This document shows positions 29,473-38,410 of a DNA stretch of 64,000 bases, piece by piece. The notes under the pieces were generated by a model, which saw only the letters and a program-made list of their open reading frames with translations, had not been told where the DNA came from and searched no databases. How positions within the stretch are numbered: the stretch's first letter is position 1; each line of letters opens with the position of its first letter. The position numbers and the translations under genes were made by a program. The stretch is from Hyphomicrobium methylovorum. Its GTDB lineage: Bacteria; Pseudomonadota; Alphaproteobacteria; Rhizobiales; Hyphomicrobiaceae. The stretch is taken from NCBI RefSeq assembly GCF_013626205.1, contig NZ_QHJE01000001.1, positions 1,902,501 to 1,966,500 on the forward strand, given 5' to 3'.

Positions 29473-31206
29473 ATGGTATTCTGGCGCAACAGATCGGAGA
29501 AAAAAGCCGAGACGCCGGTTATCGTCGAGGAAGAGCGCGCTGAAGTCACGGCTGATGCAAAGCCGCCAGCTCTCACGCAAGCGCAAAGCGCGGTTCCGGC
29601 CGCGGAAACAAACGTCGTAACGCTTGTCACCAATCGTCTTGCTGATCGCCTTGCGGGTGTCGGTGCGCCGACAGATGCCGACGCTGTTGGTGGGCAAGAT
29701 CTCAAACCGGTGAAACCGCCGAGCGTGCCGCAGGGTCTCGTTGCCGTCGATCCGGTGACGGAGCCGCATCATTTCGGACAGCGGCGCGCCGTTGCGAAAA
29801 TTCGTTCGGCGTTGGCCTCGAGCCGTGGTGGTCACCTTGTCATCATGGGTGAAGCGGGCACGGGGCGGCTGGCGCTGGCGGAGACGCTTGCGGCCGAAGT
29901 CATTCGTGAGCCCGCAGCCGATTGGATTTATGTGGTCGATCGCCAGGCGCCTAGCCGCGCGCGGGCGTTCTCTGTGCCATCGGGCGAAGGCGGACGGGTC
30001 GCGCATGAGATTCACGTCGCGCTTGATAAGGCGAGTGCTGCGTTCGAACGTCAGATCAAGAGCGATGAGCATCGCATCAGCCTCGACCTTCTCGATGAAG
30101 AGACGCGTTATCTTTCGGAGAAGGCTGTCGATCAGGTTCGCCAGCGGGCTGAGTCTCAGAATATCGCGGTCGTGAAGTCGCTTGATGGGTACGTGCTCGC
30201 GCCGATGCATGAAGGCCGCGTCGTGCGCTCGGATGTTTTTCGCGCTCTGCCTGAGGCGTTGAAGCGCAACGTCGAAGCGAAAATTACGACGCTTGAAGGA
30301 GAATTGCAGTCGATCGTCTCGACGCTGCCCGATGTTGAATTCGAGGCGGGCGAGAAATTCGAAATGTTGATGCGGCAGACGGCGCTGCGTGCGATCCGTC
30401 CGAGCCTGCAGCCGTTGAAGCGACTTTGCGCAGATGTGCCTTCGGCGGCGGCGGCGATCGAGGCGGTTGAAGAAACGTTCGTTGCGGCGACGTCGGCGGC
30501 GATCGGTGGGTCTGGGGCATTTCTGCCAGCAACGCTGTTGGATTGCGGTGCAGACAAACGGGAAGCTGCTCGCCCGGTCATGACGGCGCGGCGCATTTCT
30601 GCAGCTTCACTGCTCGGAGAGATCGGACGCGATGCGCGCGGTCGTCCGACGCATGTTCCCGGATATTTGATGCGCGCGGGATCAGGTTTTCTCATCATCG
30701 AAGCATGGCGCTTGGTGGCGGAGCCTGCAGCGTGGGCGGCACTCAGCTCTGCGCTTGCGGCGAAGGAAATTGTGCCAGTAAGTGCGCCGGGTATTGCGAT
30801 GAGCGTTGACCCTGTACCGCTTGCTGCAACTGTCATTCTCATCGCAGACGATCAATCGCTGGCGAAGCTTGAAGCGTTAGAGCCCGGCATGCGGCGGTAT
30901 TTTCCGCATATTGCAACGCTCGCGACGACGGCTGCCGTTGCCGATATGAGTGAGCGCGAATTTGCACAAGGCGTGGCTCGGCTTGCGGAAGCGCAGTCGT
31001 TGAAGCCCATTGCGCAAGACGTTGCTCCGATCCTCTACAAGGATGCTGTGCGGCGTGGTGGCGGGCGCGTATCGCTTGCAGGTATTCCACTCGTGAACCT
31101 GTTGCATGAAGCTGCGGAGATTGGCGACGTTACGGGCGCCGCTGAGATCAGAGCATCCGACGTCAATGAAGCGTTGGCACAGCGCGCGGATGGCGCTTCG
31201 TCATGA
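29473..31206 (+). CDS. Lon-related AAA+ ATPase (AAA_32/LonH-like) lacking the protease domain
   Basis: The product has 577 residues. After a disordered 85-residue start comes a LonH/YcbZ-like ATPase: VTEPHHFGQRRAVAKIRSAL, P-loop GEAGTGR (126-132, Arg instead of Lys at the end), DWIYVVDRQAP and a long helical insert. The Walker-B-like strand is AGSGFLIIEAWRLV, and the C-terminal lid reads GGRVSLAGIPLVNLLHEAAEIG. LonH-type proteins normally continue with a Ser-Lys S16 peptidase of about 200 residues. Here the frame ends right after the lid, so no protease is present. Its stop overlaps the next gene's start as ATGA. I infer a remodelling or unfolding ATPase working with that partner. Confidence 0.75.
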   Translation: MVFWRNRSEKKAETPVIVEEERAEVTADAKPPALTQAQSAVPAAETNVVTLVTNRLADRLAGVGAPTDADAVGGQDLKPVKPPSVPQGLVAVDPVTEPHHFGQRRAVAKIRSALASSRGGHLVIMGEAGTGRLALAETLAAEVIREPAADWIYVVDRQAPSRARAFSVPSGEGGRVAHEIHVALDKASAAFERQIKSDEHRISLDLLDEETRYLSEKAVDQVRQRAESQNIAVVKSLDGYVLAPMHEGRVVRSDVFRALPEALKRNVEAKITTLEGELQSIVSTLPDVEFEAGEKFEMLMRQTALRAIRPSLQPLKRLCADVPSAAAAIEAVEETFVAATSAAIGGSGAFLPATLLDCGADKREAARPVMTARRISAASLLGEIGRDARGRPTHVPGYLMRAGSGFLIIEAWRLVAEPAAWAALSSALAAKEIVPVSAPGIAMSVDPVPLAATVILIADDQSLAKLEALEPGMRRYFPHIATLATTAAVADMSEREFAQGVARLAEAQSLKPIAQDVAPILYKDAVRRGGGRVSLAGIPLVNLLHEAAEIGDVTGAAEIRASDVNEALAQRADGASS

Positions 31207-32054
31207 TCGCTCACGTCGCCGCCGCATATGAAGACAGCGGCCGCGTCGTGCTGTGGCTCGATCCGGAATCGAAGTGTTCGCCAACGCTGCTGGACGCGCC
31301 CGTGCGTCTGGCCGCGGCGTTTGATGCGGATATCGAGACGATCATCGTAGACCAAGAGCCTGACGATCGGGGCGGCGTGCCGGTTCGGCGCGTGCGAAGC
31401 ATTGCGGGATCAAGCGAAGAAGCTGTCGTCATTTCGCGGCGGTTTCAGCTTCTCGCCGAGCGTTGCCGACGTCTTACGGAGAGCGTTGGCGCTATTCATC
31501 GCGTCAACATTCGTCATCGCAACGCGCATGGAGATGCCATCGACCGCATCTCGGAGATGTGCGCCGTGATTGGGCCGTGGAACATCGTGGCGCTGGCGCG
31601 GATGCCGGCTTTGGGCGGACATTCGGTCATCGGTTCGCTGCTTGCAAACGTGAGCGGCGCGACCGGTTTCCTTCTCTGCGGTGACAAGCCTGCGGATGAT
31701 ATTCCGCACGTTGTCGTCATTTTTGAAGATGTCGATCGGTTGCCGTCGATGTTGCGAGCTGCAGAACGATTGAGCGGCGCTGCAGGTGTCATTCACGTCC
31801 TCATCGGCGCGGAAACGTCGGTCGATTATGCAGAAATCGAAGCGCAAGCTCGCTTGATGGCCGTGGCTTCCGATCGTGTTGTGTTCGAAACGGCCGGGCC
31901 GACATTCGGTATTCCCGGTGCTCTGACAGAGGCGATTGCGCGCCTGAAGCCGAGTTTTGTCGTTGCGCGGTTTGGCGGCTCGGCGCTGGCGGACGGCCGC
32001 GAACTCGCGCGAGCTTCTGCCTCAACGCGAGCGCCGATCCTTCTGGTTAGATAA
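31203..32054 (+). CDS. tandem Usp-like (Rossmann-like) protein coupled to the Lon-like ATPase
   Basis: The product is a 283-residue soluble protein with no named domain that I can assign. Two similar halves look like diverged universal-stress-protein folds. The first is VVLWLDPESKCSPTLLDAPV with AAAFDADIETIIVD. The second is HVVVIFEDVDRLPSMLRAAE with GVIHVLIGAE, ending RAPILLVR, the usual last strand of Usp proteins. Some Usp proteins bind ATP through a G-2X-G-9X-G-S/T loop; I do not see this motif clearly. It overlaps the upstream ATPase by four bases (ATGA), a strong sign of translational coupling and joint function. A stress-linked chaperone or scaffold role is inference. Confidence 0.6.
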   Translation: MIAHVAAAYEDSGRVVLWLDPESKCSPTLLDAPVRLAAAFDADIETIIVDQEPDDRGGVPVRRVRSIAGSSEEAVVISRRFQLLAERCRRLTESVGAIHRVNIRHRNAHGDAIDRISEMCAVIGPWNIVALARMPALGGHSVIGSLLANVSGATGFLLCGDKPADDIPHVVVIFEDVDRLPSMLRAAERLSGAAGVIHVLIGAETSVDYAEIEAQARLMAVASDRVVFETAGPTFGIPGALTEAIARLKPSFVVARFGGSALADGRELARASASTRAPILLVR

Positions 32055-32066
32055 CGACTGTAGCGA

Positions 32067-33083
32067 TTATCCGTCGAGGCCGTTCGGCAGCAGGCGGTTT
32101 GGGGGACCGATGATTTCAGGGTCCGCGTTGCCAATGGCTTTCAAGTCGCGGCCCTCGTAGTCAATAGCGAGCAGGATATGACGGATCGTTTCGAGGCGGG
32201 CGCGACGTTGGTCGTTCGCGCGGACGACGGTCCAAGGCGCAATCGTTGAATCTGTAAAGCGAAACATCTCGACTTCTGCGGCCGTGTAGTCGTCGTATTT
32301 CGACAGCGCGGCGAGATCGACGGTAGACAATTTCCATTGCTTCAGCGGATCCTGGCGGCGTTCGTGAAATCGCTGAAGCTGCATTTCGCGGCCGATCGTC
32401 AGGTAGAATTTGAAAAGGCGTATGCCGTCGCGGACAAGAAGGCCCTCGAAGGCGGGCGCCTCTTGCAGAAATTTTGCGACTTGCGCTGGGGTGCAGAAAC
32501 CCATGACGCGTTCGACGCCCGCGCGATTGTACCAGGAGCGATCGAAGAGCACGATTTCGCCCGCAGAGGGAAGCTCGACGGCGTAACGCTGGAAGTAGAG
32601 CTGTCCGCGTTCGCTTTCGCTCGGTTTGGTGAGGGCGACGACGTACGTGTTGCGCGGATTCATGTGTGCCGCGAACGCCTTGATGCAGGATCCTTTGCCT
32701 GAGCCGTCTCGACCCTCGTAAAGGGCGAGGATGCGTCCGCCGGTGTTCAGGTTGTGCTTCTGAAGTTTGATGAGTTCGATCTGTAGCGCGAGGAGCTGCT
32801 CTTCGTAGGCTTCACGCTGCAGGCGTTTGTCATACGGGTAGCCACCCGAACGCATTGCTGCGTCTGCGATGGCTTTTGGAAGTTTCGGTGCATCGAGCGA
32901 AATCGTGCCGGAGATGCCGGGCAAGCTGACCGACGACATTGCGGCCGCTTCGTTTTCGCGTGCTGCGACGGCGTTGGCCGCCTCGTTTCCGGCTGAAGGG
33001 GAAGTGGTCGCGGCTTCATCAGGCTTCGCGCCGCCTTTTGGCGTTTCCGATTTGGCTTTCGATTTCTGCTTTTCTTTCGCCAT
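32067..33083 (-). CDS. ppk2: polyphosphate kinase 2 (PPK2 family)
   Basis: The product is a 338-residue nucleotide phosphotransferase using polyphosphate. A basic, low-complexity N-terminus (about 50 residues) is followed by YEEQLLALQIELIKLQKHN, Walker A GRDGSGKGS, the lid-type segment FQRYAVELPSAGEIVLFDRSWYNRAGVERVMGF and the C-terminal FYLTIGREMQLQRF with DPLKQWKLS. PPK2s make GTP or ATP from polyP or the reverse; class assignment is not possible from sequence alone. Ser in GRDGSGKGS replaces the more common Ala (GRDAAGKGG), a mild variation. It converges on the Usp-like gene. Confidence 0.93.
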   Translation of the reverse strand: MAKEKQKSKAKSETPKGGAKPDEAATTSPSAGNEAANAVAARENEAAAMSSVSLPGISGTISLDAPKLPKAIADAAMRSGGYPYDKRLQREAYEEQLLALQIELIKLQKHNLNTGGRILALYEGRDGSGKGSCIKAFAAHMNPRNTYVVALTKPSESERGQLYFQRYAVELPSAGEIVLFDRSWYNRAGVERVMGFCTPAQVAKFLQEAPAFEGLLVRDGIRLFKFYLTIGREMQLQRFHERRQDPLKQWKLSTVDLAALSKYDDYTAAEVEMFRFTDSTIAPWTVVRANDQRRARLETIRHILLAIDYEGRDLKAIGNADPEIIGPPNRLLPNGLDG

Positions 33084-33187
33084 CAGAGACCTCCGGCCGG
33101 GATGCGTCGAGACTGAAGCGTAGCACAGCGCTGTGAGGAAGCTGCCCCTTCAGACAAACGACCTTCGTTCCTGGCAAACAAAAGAAA

Positions 33188-33222
33188 AAAGCCGGCGATC
33201 GCCCCCGCGGATCGCCGGCTTT
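33188..33222 (-). terminator. terminator of gcrA
   Basis: A perfect 12-bp stem pairs aaagccggcgat (33188-33199) with atcgccggcttt (33211-33222). Read on the minus strand it is followed by a T run (ttttttctttt). A second hairpin, accacgggc (33229-33237) with gcccgtggt (33252-33260), precedes it on the transcript. Both sit between the gcrA stop and ppk2. Confidence 0.88.
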
Positions 33223-33279
33223 CTATAGACCACGGGCTTGCCCCCCGACATGCCCGTGGTGGAACCGAATTCCCTCGGT

Positions 33280-33831
33280 TCAAGCTCGTTGTTTGGTGCC
33301 TGCAACTGCCAAGGCTGGAGCGGCGAGAGCCGGAGTTTCGACTTCCGTGCGCTCGCGGCGGCGCGGAGCCACCGGCTGGAATGCCCGGCGCGCATGCACC
33401 TCGCAATACGGCAGCAGCGGCACTTTGGTCTTGCCACAAAAATGGAAGTCGCCAAGCTGCGGATCGCCGATCGGCCAGCGGCAGCTGCATTCTTCCAGAG
33501 TTTGGATGGATTTGCGCTCGGCGAGCGGAATTTCGATCTCTTCGGCAGGCGGAACGTAAGCCTCGGGATCCATATAGAGCGCGCGAACGGCTGGATTGCC
33601 CGCCTGTTGGAAACGTGTCTTCACCGGGCGCTTGGTATTTGCCATGCGTGTGCGCGGGCGGTGTGTCTTCATGCGCGATGTTGTGGCGCGGCCGGAAAGC
33701 CCAAGCCGGTGCACCTTGCCGATGACGGCATTGCGCGTCACGTTGCCGAGACGGCCCGCGATTTGGCTGGCGCTCAGGCCCTCGGACCAGAGTCTTTTCA
33801 ATAGATCAACGCGCTCGTCCGTCCAAGACAT
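33280..33831 (-). CDS. gcrA: GcrA cell-cycle regulator
   Basis: The product is a 183-residue GcrA-family protein. The N-terminal helix-turn-helix is MSWTDERVDLLKRLWSEGLSASQIAGRLGN then TRNAVIGKVHRLGLSGR. The C-terminal sigma-factor-binding part has ECSCRWPIGDPQLGDFHFCG and LPYCEVHARRAF. In Caulobacter, GcrA binds sigma-70 holoenzyme and promoters with CcrM-methylated GANTC. It works alternately with CtrA and DnaA, fitting the DnaA/CtrA/GANTC signals upstream of dnaA in this window. ATG 33831 (MSWTDER) is the family start; the frame's extension to 33948 has no conserved residues. Confidence 0.95.
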   Translation of the reverse strand: MSWTDERVDLLKRLWSEGLSASQIAGRLGNVTRNAVIGKVHRLGLSGRATTSRMKTHRPRTRMANTKRPVKTRFQQAGNPAVRALYMDPEAYVPPAEEIEIPLAERKSIQTLEECSCRWPIGDPQLGDFHFCGKTKVPLLPYCEVHARRAFQPVAPRRRERTEVETPALAAPALAVAGTKQRA

Positions 33832-34194
33832 GCGTCGTACTCCCTCATCAAGCCGCAGCGGCGGCGGAACACCCCCCGGTGCCCGCAGAAAAACGACGAT
33901 CGCGGAGACGTCCACGCACGCGCAGTCCAACAAGACAGCACGCGACATGGGACGACGGTCCCGACCGGCTACAAACGCAAAAACTTAAGGAGACGCATTA
34001 CGGACGCACTAGAAAGCGGTCAGAGCTAACAAGCGTCTGACCAAGAGCGCGGCTGGGACCGATACACAAACGAAGAGTGGCGCTTTTAAACGCCGCCACA
34101 TCTCGTGGCCCAGCAAGAGCAAGTTACAACATGCTGAATCCCGTCTACAAGCCGGAGATGAAAGAAGGGGGGATTGACAGGGTATGAGTTGCGA

Positions 34195-34345
34195 CGAGGC
34201 CACAGAACGATTCGCCACGGGGGATATGTCCGACTTCCCTGTTCGGAGTGCTAAAATGCAACCACAGGACTGTGGCCGGGGCGCTCTTTACCCCAACTCC
34301 TGCGGGAAGCGTGGCTTTCGTTGACAGCCGAAAGGTCACAGCTTA
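34195..34345 (+). ncRNA. ssrS: 6S RNA candidate (RNA polymerase-binding regulatory RNA)
   Basis: Folding by eye gives the 6S rod. The closing stem pairs aacga (34206-34210) with tcgtt (34318-34322), gccacg (34214-34219) with cgtggc (34310-34315), and cttccc (34234-34239) with gggaag (34304-34309). An open central bubble follows (tgttc against about 16 bases ending actcctgc). The upper stem pairs ggagtgc (34245-34251) with gcgctct (34281-34287), and the apical hairpin pairs ccacag with ctgtgg (34262-34275). This is how 6S mimics an open promoter. TTGACA at 34174-34179 could be a -35 box, though no good -10 follows. A terminator lies at 34362-34386. Ends are approximate and the call rests on structure. 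Confidence 0.68.
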
Positions 34346-34361
34346 TCACTGGTTGTGTTCG

Positions 34362-34391
34362 AGCCGCCGAATCCGGGCGGCTTTTTGATTT
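34362..34391 (+). terminator. terminator after the 6S RNA candidate, upstream of argD
   Basis: Stem agccgcc (34362-34368) with ggcggct (34376-34382), then tttgattttg. It stands before the argD start, where no protein gene ends, so it must terminate a non-coding transcript or act as an attenuator of argD. Confidence 0.75.
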
Positions 34392-34414
34392 TGCGCCTAG
34401 GGTTATCCACGCAC

Positions 34415-35674
34415 ATGGCTAATTCCCCCGCAGCGCTGGGGAAAACACCCGGCTTTTCTTCACCGGCTCCTTCACCGACCGGCGGGCCTTCGGCTGCCGT
34501 CATGGGCACTTACGGGCGTCAGAACATTGTGTTCGAGCGCGGCGAGGGGTGCTGGCTCATCGCCGAGGACGGGCAGCGTTATCTCGATTTCGGGTCTGGA
34601 GTTGCCGTCAATGCGCTCGGTCATGCGCATCCGCAACTCGTGGCGGCCCTCAAAGCACAGGCTGAGAAGCTGTGGCATACCTCCAACCTCTACAGGGTCG
34701 AGGGGCAGGAGTCGGTTGCGGAAAAGCTCATCCGCCTGACGTTTGCCGATACCGTCTTCTTTTGTAATTCCGGCGCAGAGGCCTGCGAAGGCGCGATCAA
34801 AGTGGCGCGCCGCTATCATTATGTATCCGGTCAGCCTGAGCGGACGCGGATCATCACGTTCCGGGGCGCGTTCCACGGGCGGACGCTGGCAACGCTCGCG
34901 GCGGCCGGAAATCCCAAATACCTCGAAGGCTTTGCGCCTGAGGCTGCAGGCTTCGATCATGTCGAACCTGACGATCATGAAGCGCTTGAAGCGATGATCG
35001 GACCCGAGACGGCGGCCATCATGCTGGAGCCGATCCAGGGCGAGGGCGGCGTCAGGGCATTTCCGCCTGAGCGCATCGCGGCGATCCGTGCGCTATGCGA
35101 CGCCCATGGCCTGCTGCTGGTCCTCGATGAAGTTCAGACCGGCGTCGGGCGGACCGGCAAACTTTTCGCACACGAATGGGCGGACGTCGTTCCGGACGTC
35201 ATGGCCATTGCCAAAGGTTTCGGCGGCGGGTTTCCGGTCGGCGCCGTGCTGGCGACGGCGGAAGCGGCCAAGGGTATGACGCCGGGCACGCACGGTTCGA
35301 CGTTCGGTGGCAATCCGCTTGCGATGGCTGTCGCTTCGACGGTCATCGATATCGTGTCGGAACCAGAGTTTCTCGAGGCCGTTCGGCTGAAGGCACTGCG
35401 ATTGAAGCAAGGCCTTGTCGGTCTCAAGGACAGCCATTCAGATTTGATTGAGGACGTGCGCGGCGAAGGTCTGCTCATGGGCTTCAAACTCAAAAGCCAT
35501 GTTGCGCCAGCGCAAGTGGTGGGAGCCGCCGCGGCGCAGGGCCTTCTGCTCGTTGGTGCGGGCGACAACAGTGTGCGGGTTCTGCCGCCGCTGATCGCGT
35601 CCGACACGGAAATTTCGGAAGGCATCCAACTACTATCGCGTGCGTTGGCGCACGTTTCGGGTGAGGGCAGCTGA
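34415..35674 (+). CDS. argD: acetylornithine aminotransferase
   Basis: The product has 419 residues from ATG 34415 ([10 protein letters not shown]) and is a PLP-dependent class III transaminase converting N-acetylglutamate semialdehyde to N-acetylornithine. Landmarks are [64 protein letters not shown] and the Schiff-base Lys in [17 protein letters not shown]. The catalytic part really begins at MGTYGRQN (34502), an alternative start giving a more usual length. A GTG at 34355 would put the terminator hairpin in the coding region and is unlikely. The stop overlaps argF (TGATG). Confidence 0.95.
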   Translation: MANSPAALGKTPGFSSPAPSPTGGPSAAVMGTYGRQNIVFERGEGCWLIAEDGQRYLDFGSGVAVNALGHAHPQLVAALKAQAEKLWHTSNLYRVEGQESVAEKLIRLTFADTVFFCNSGAEACEGAIKVARRYHYVSGQPERTRIITFRGAFHGRTLATLAAAGNPKYLEGFAPEAAGFDHVEPDDHEALEAMIGPETAAIMLEPIQGEGGVRAFPPERIAAIRALCDAHGLLLVLDEVQTGVGRTGKLFAHEWADVVPDVMAIAKGFGGGFPVGAVLATAEAAKGMTPGTHGSTFGGNPLAMAVASTVIDIVSEPEFLEAVRLKALRLKQGLVGLKDSHSDLIEDVRGEGLLMGFKLKSHVAPAQVVGAAAAQGLLLVGAGDNSVRVLPPLIASDTEISEGIQLLSRALAHVSGEGS

Positions 35675-36633
35675 TGCTGGAGAAGTCTCCCATACTGAAG
35701 AACAAGTCTCAGCAGTCTCCCCGGCATTTCCTCGATATTGCCGACCTCGACTCTGCGACGTTGCGCAAGATCATCGACAATGCACATGCGATGAAGCGCG
35801 CGGGCAAGCGGGTTCCGGCCAAGCTGCGTCCAGCCGGCGTCGAGGATGCGGTGCTGGTGCTGATCTTCGAGAAGCCTTCGACGCGGACGCGCGTATCGTT
35901 CGACATTGCGATGCGCCAGCTTGGTGGCGGCGCGCTGACGCTCAATCACACCGATCTGCAGCTTGGGCGGGGCGAGTCCGTTGCCGATACGGCGCGCGTT
36001 CTTTCGCGTTACGCCGACGGCATCATGATCCGCGCCAACAAGCACGCGACGCTTCTCGATCTCGCGCAGAATGCGACGATCCCCGTCATCAATGGTCTGA
36101 CGGAGAAAAGTCATCCGTGCCAGATCATGGCTGACATCCAGACATTCGAGGAACACCTCGGACCGATCGAGGGACGCACGGTCGCCTGGGTTGGCGATGG
36201 CAACAATGTCGCCGTGTCATGGATGCATGCGGCTGTTCGCTTTGGTTTCAAACTGCGGCTCGCGTGCCCGAAAGAGCTTTACCCGGAAAAGGAAGCTCTG
36301 GATTGGGTCAAGCGCGAGAAAGGCAACATCGAACTCAGCACCGATCCCGTTGCGGCGGTTAAAGGCGCGGATTGCGTCGTCACCGATACGTGGGTTTCGA
36401 TGGGGCAATCGGGAGCGGACGCTCGCAAGAAGATGCTAGCGCCGTATGCCGTCGATGCGGACCTGATGAAGAAGGCCGCGAAGAACGCGATCTTCATGCA
36501 TTGCCTGCCTGCCTATCGCGGCCATGAGGTGAGCGAAGAGGTTCTCGAGGGGCCGCAGTCGGTTGTGTTCGACGAAGCGGAAAATAGGCTGCACGCGCAA
36601 AAAGCGATCATCGCCTGGTGTCTCGGCGCGTGA
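35674..36633 (+). CDS. argF: ornithine carbamoyltransferase
   Basis: The product is a 319-residue anabolic OTCase making citrulline from ornithine and carbamoyl phosphate. It has the carbamoyl-phosphate motif FEKPSTRTRVSFD, then HPCQIMADIQTFEE, the ornithine-side DTWVSMGQ and the catalytic HCLPAYRGHEVSEEVLEG. Its start shares one base with the argD stop, so the two genes are translationally linked. hslO follows after 18 bases in the same direction. Confidence 0.97.
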   Translation: MLEKSPILKNKSQQSPRHFLDIADLDSATLRKIIDNAHAMKRAGKRVPAKLRPAGVEDAVLVLIFEKPSTRTRVSFDIAMRQLGGGALTLNHTDLQLGRGESVADTARVLSRYADGIMIRANKHATLLDLAQNATIPVINGLTEKSHPCQIMADIQTFEEHLGPIEGRTVAWVGDGNNVAVSWMHAAVRFGFKLRLACPKELYPEKEALDWVKREKGNIELSTDPVAAVKGADCVVTDTWVSMGQSGADARKKMLAPYAVDADLMKKAAKNAIFMHCLPAYRGHEVSEEVLEGPQSVVFDEAENRLHAQKAIIAWCLGA

Positions 36634-36651
36634 CAACGAGGTCCGCAGCGC

Positions 36652-37644
36652 ATGGCGGCTGACCCTACTTCGCTGACAGATCTCAAGGCGGACGACTGCG
36701 TCATCGTCTTTCGTACGGTGAAGTCGAACGTTCGCGGGCGCATCGTGCGGCTCGGAAAAACGCTTGATGCGGTCGTGTCTCCGCACGCTATGCCGGAGGT
36801 GGCGGGACGCGCTCTTTCGGAAGCGCTGGCTCTCGCGGCTTTGTGCGGTTCGGCGCTGCCCGACGGCGGCAATCTCAATCTGCAAACGCGATCGGATGGT
36901 CCGGTATCGATTCTGGTCGCTGATTATGCGGCGGCGGGCCGGTTGCGCGGATACGCGCGCTACGATGCGGAGGCGCTCGGTCAATCAGGCAAGAGCGGCG
37001 GGGTCATCGATCCCGGTCCAAAGGACAACGGCATTCTCGGGGATGGACATCTTGCGATTACGCTCGATGCGGGTCCTGGATCGGAACGCTATCAGGGTGT
37101 GTTGGCGTTCGAGAGAACCGCATTAGCTGAGACGGTGGCTGCATATTTTCAGCAGCGCGAGGTGATGCCGACGTTCGTTCGGCTCGCGGTTGGCAAGCAA
37201 TTCTTCGGGGCGACGAAAGCAGGCTCCGGCGCGACGCCGGAACCTTCCGGTTGGCATATGCGTGCGGGCGGCTTGATGATGCAAAGCCTGGCTGCGAACG
37301 ACAGCGATGCGGATAGCGCCGCTGGTGAAGACTGGCGGCGGGTTGAGATGCTCGCCGCGACGGTCGAAGACCACGAACTGCTCGATCCGGATTTGACGTC
37401 GGATCGGCTGTTGCTGCGGCTGTTTCACGAGGAAGCCGTTCGTGTTGAGCGCGTCATCCCGTTGACGGCGTTTTGCCGGTGCAGTCGCGATAAGGTCGAG
37501 AATGTGCTGCTTGCCTTTGGCGCGGGTGAACTCTCAGACATGCGCGACGACAACGGACAGATTGTCGTGACGTGCGAATTTTGCACGGCAAAGTATGCGT
37601 TCGCGCTTGAAGACCTAAAGGCGCAGGGGAACCAATCCGAATAA
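36652..37644 (+). CDS. hslO: redox-regulated chaperone Hsp33
   Basis: The product is a 330-residue holdase chaperone activated by oxidation. The N-terminal domain starts around DDCVIVFRTVKSNVRGRIVRLG. The C-terminal redox switch has the CxC (FCRCSRDKVENVL) and CxxC (TCEFCTAKYAF) pairs that bind zinc when reduced and form disulphides on oxidation plus heat. All four Cys are present. It is the third gene of argD-argF-hslO, a common alphaproteobacterial operon with no obvious metabolic link between chaperone and arginine genes. Confidence 0.95.
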   Translation: MAADPTSLTDLKADDCVIVFRTVKSNVRGRIVRLGKTLDAVVSPHAMPEVAGRALSEALALAALCGSALPDGGNLNLQTRSDGPVSILVADYAAAGRLRGYARYDAEALGQSGKSGGVIDPGPKDNGILGDGHLAITLDAGPGSERYQGVLAFERTALAETVAAYFQQREVMPTFVRLAVGKQFFGATKAGSGATPEPSGWHMRAGGLMMQSLAANDSDADSAAGEDWRRVEMLAATVEDHELLDPDLTSDRLLLRLFHEEAVRVERVIPLTAFCRCSRDKVENVLLAFGAGELSDMRDDNGQIVVTCEFCTAKYAFALEDLKAQGNQSE

Positions 37645-37667
37645 TGGATGGCGCCCGCTTTGTGTGC

Positions 37668-38228
37668 TTAGCGCATGCCGCCGTTCGCGACCTTGCCAGC
37701 CTGACCGCTTGCTTCGCGTGGATCGCCGCTCGCAGGTTTCGAGCCTGAAACGTCGTACTCGGTTTTGGAGCGGGCGCTGGCGATCTGCGAGCCGTCGAGC
37801 TTGCAGGCTCCCGACTTGTCGATCAGCGTGAATGCCGGGTTGGGCTTTTCCACGAATTCGGCGCGCGAGACTTTGCCGTCTTTGTTTTGATCGTAGTACG
37901 CGAGGTTCGCCGTTTCGAAGAGGCGATCGACTTTGACGAGGTTCGGCCATTCGTTGGCATCGAGCGAGTCATCGTGATTGGCATCGGCGCCGTTGAAGAG
38001 GTCTTCCTGATAGGACTTCCACTCGTTGCACGTCACGACGTTGTCGCGATTGGTGTCCCAGCTTCCGGCGGCCTGTAGAAATGCGCGGTCAACTTCCGAA
38101 AGCGAGTTGCCGCCGAAGGGGTTGATCGAGCCAATCGTCGGTGCGGAGGCCGTTGAACATGCTGCAAGCGCAAGCCCGGCGCAGAGGGCCGAGACAGGTC
38201 CGAGTGTCGATTTCAGGCGCTTGGGCAT
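37668..38228 (-). CDS. EF-hand domain lipoprotein
   Basis: The product is a 186-residue exported lipoprotein: signal peptide then lipobox LAAC at about residue 24. It carries three EF-hand-like loops: DTNRDNVVTCNEW, DANHDDSLDANEW and DQNKDGKVSRAEF. Each has acidic or amide residues at positions 1, 3, 5 and Glu/acid at 12, so calcium binding is plausible. The first loop has an unusual Cys, which may pair with the one in KSGACKLDG. The tail is disordered. Calcium-binding lipoproteins of this kind are common in Hyphomicrobiales, with no known role. It converges on hslO. Confidence 0.85.
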   Translation of the reverse strand: MPKRLKSTLGPVSALCAGLALAACSTASAPTIGSINPFGGNSLSEVDRAFLQAAGSWDTNRDNVVTCNEWKSYQEDLFNGADANHDDSLDANEWPNLVKVDRLFETANLAYYDQNKDGKVSRAEFVEKPNPAFTLIDKSGACKLDGSQIASARSKTEYDVSGSKPASGDPREASGQAGKVANGGMR

Positions 38229-38410
38229 AGATGATCTCTCGCTCTACCTCTGACGGGCGTTGGGCGGCCCATTCGTAACCTCAACACTCTGTCGATTGCG
38301 CGGCGGGTGCCGAAAAAGTGGTGAGTCTGCGAGCATATGTACCGGCGCTGTCACGCACTTGCCACAGAAAGAGGCAGAACACGGCGGTCCATGCACCGCT
38401 AATGCACAGT

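Noticed and set aside
34009-34218. 69-codon minus-strand ORF before the 6S candidate
   Set aside because: No ribosome site, no conserved features, and it overlaps the predicted RNA.
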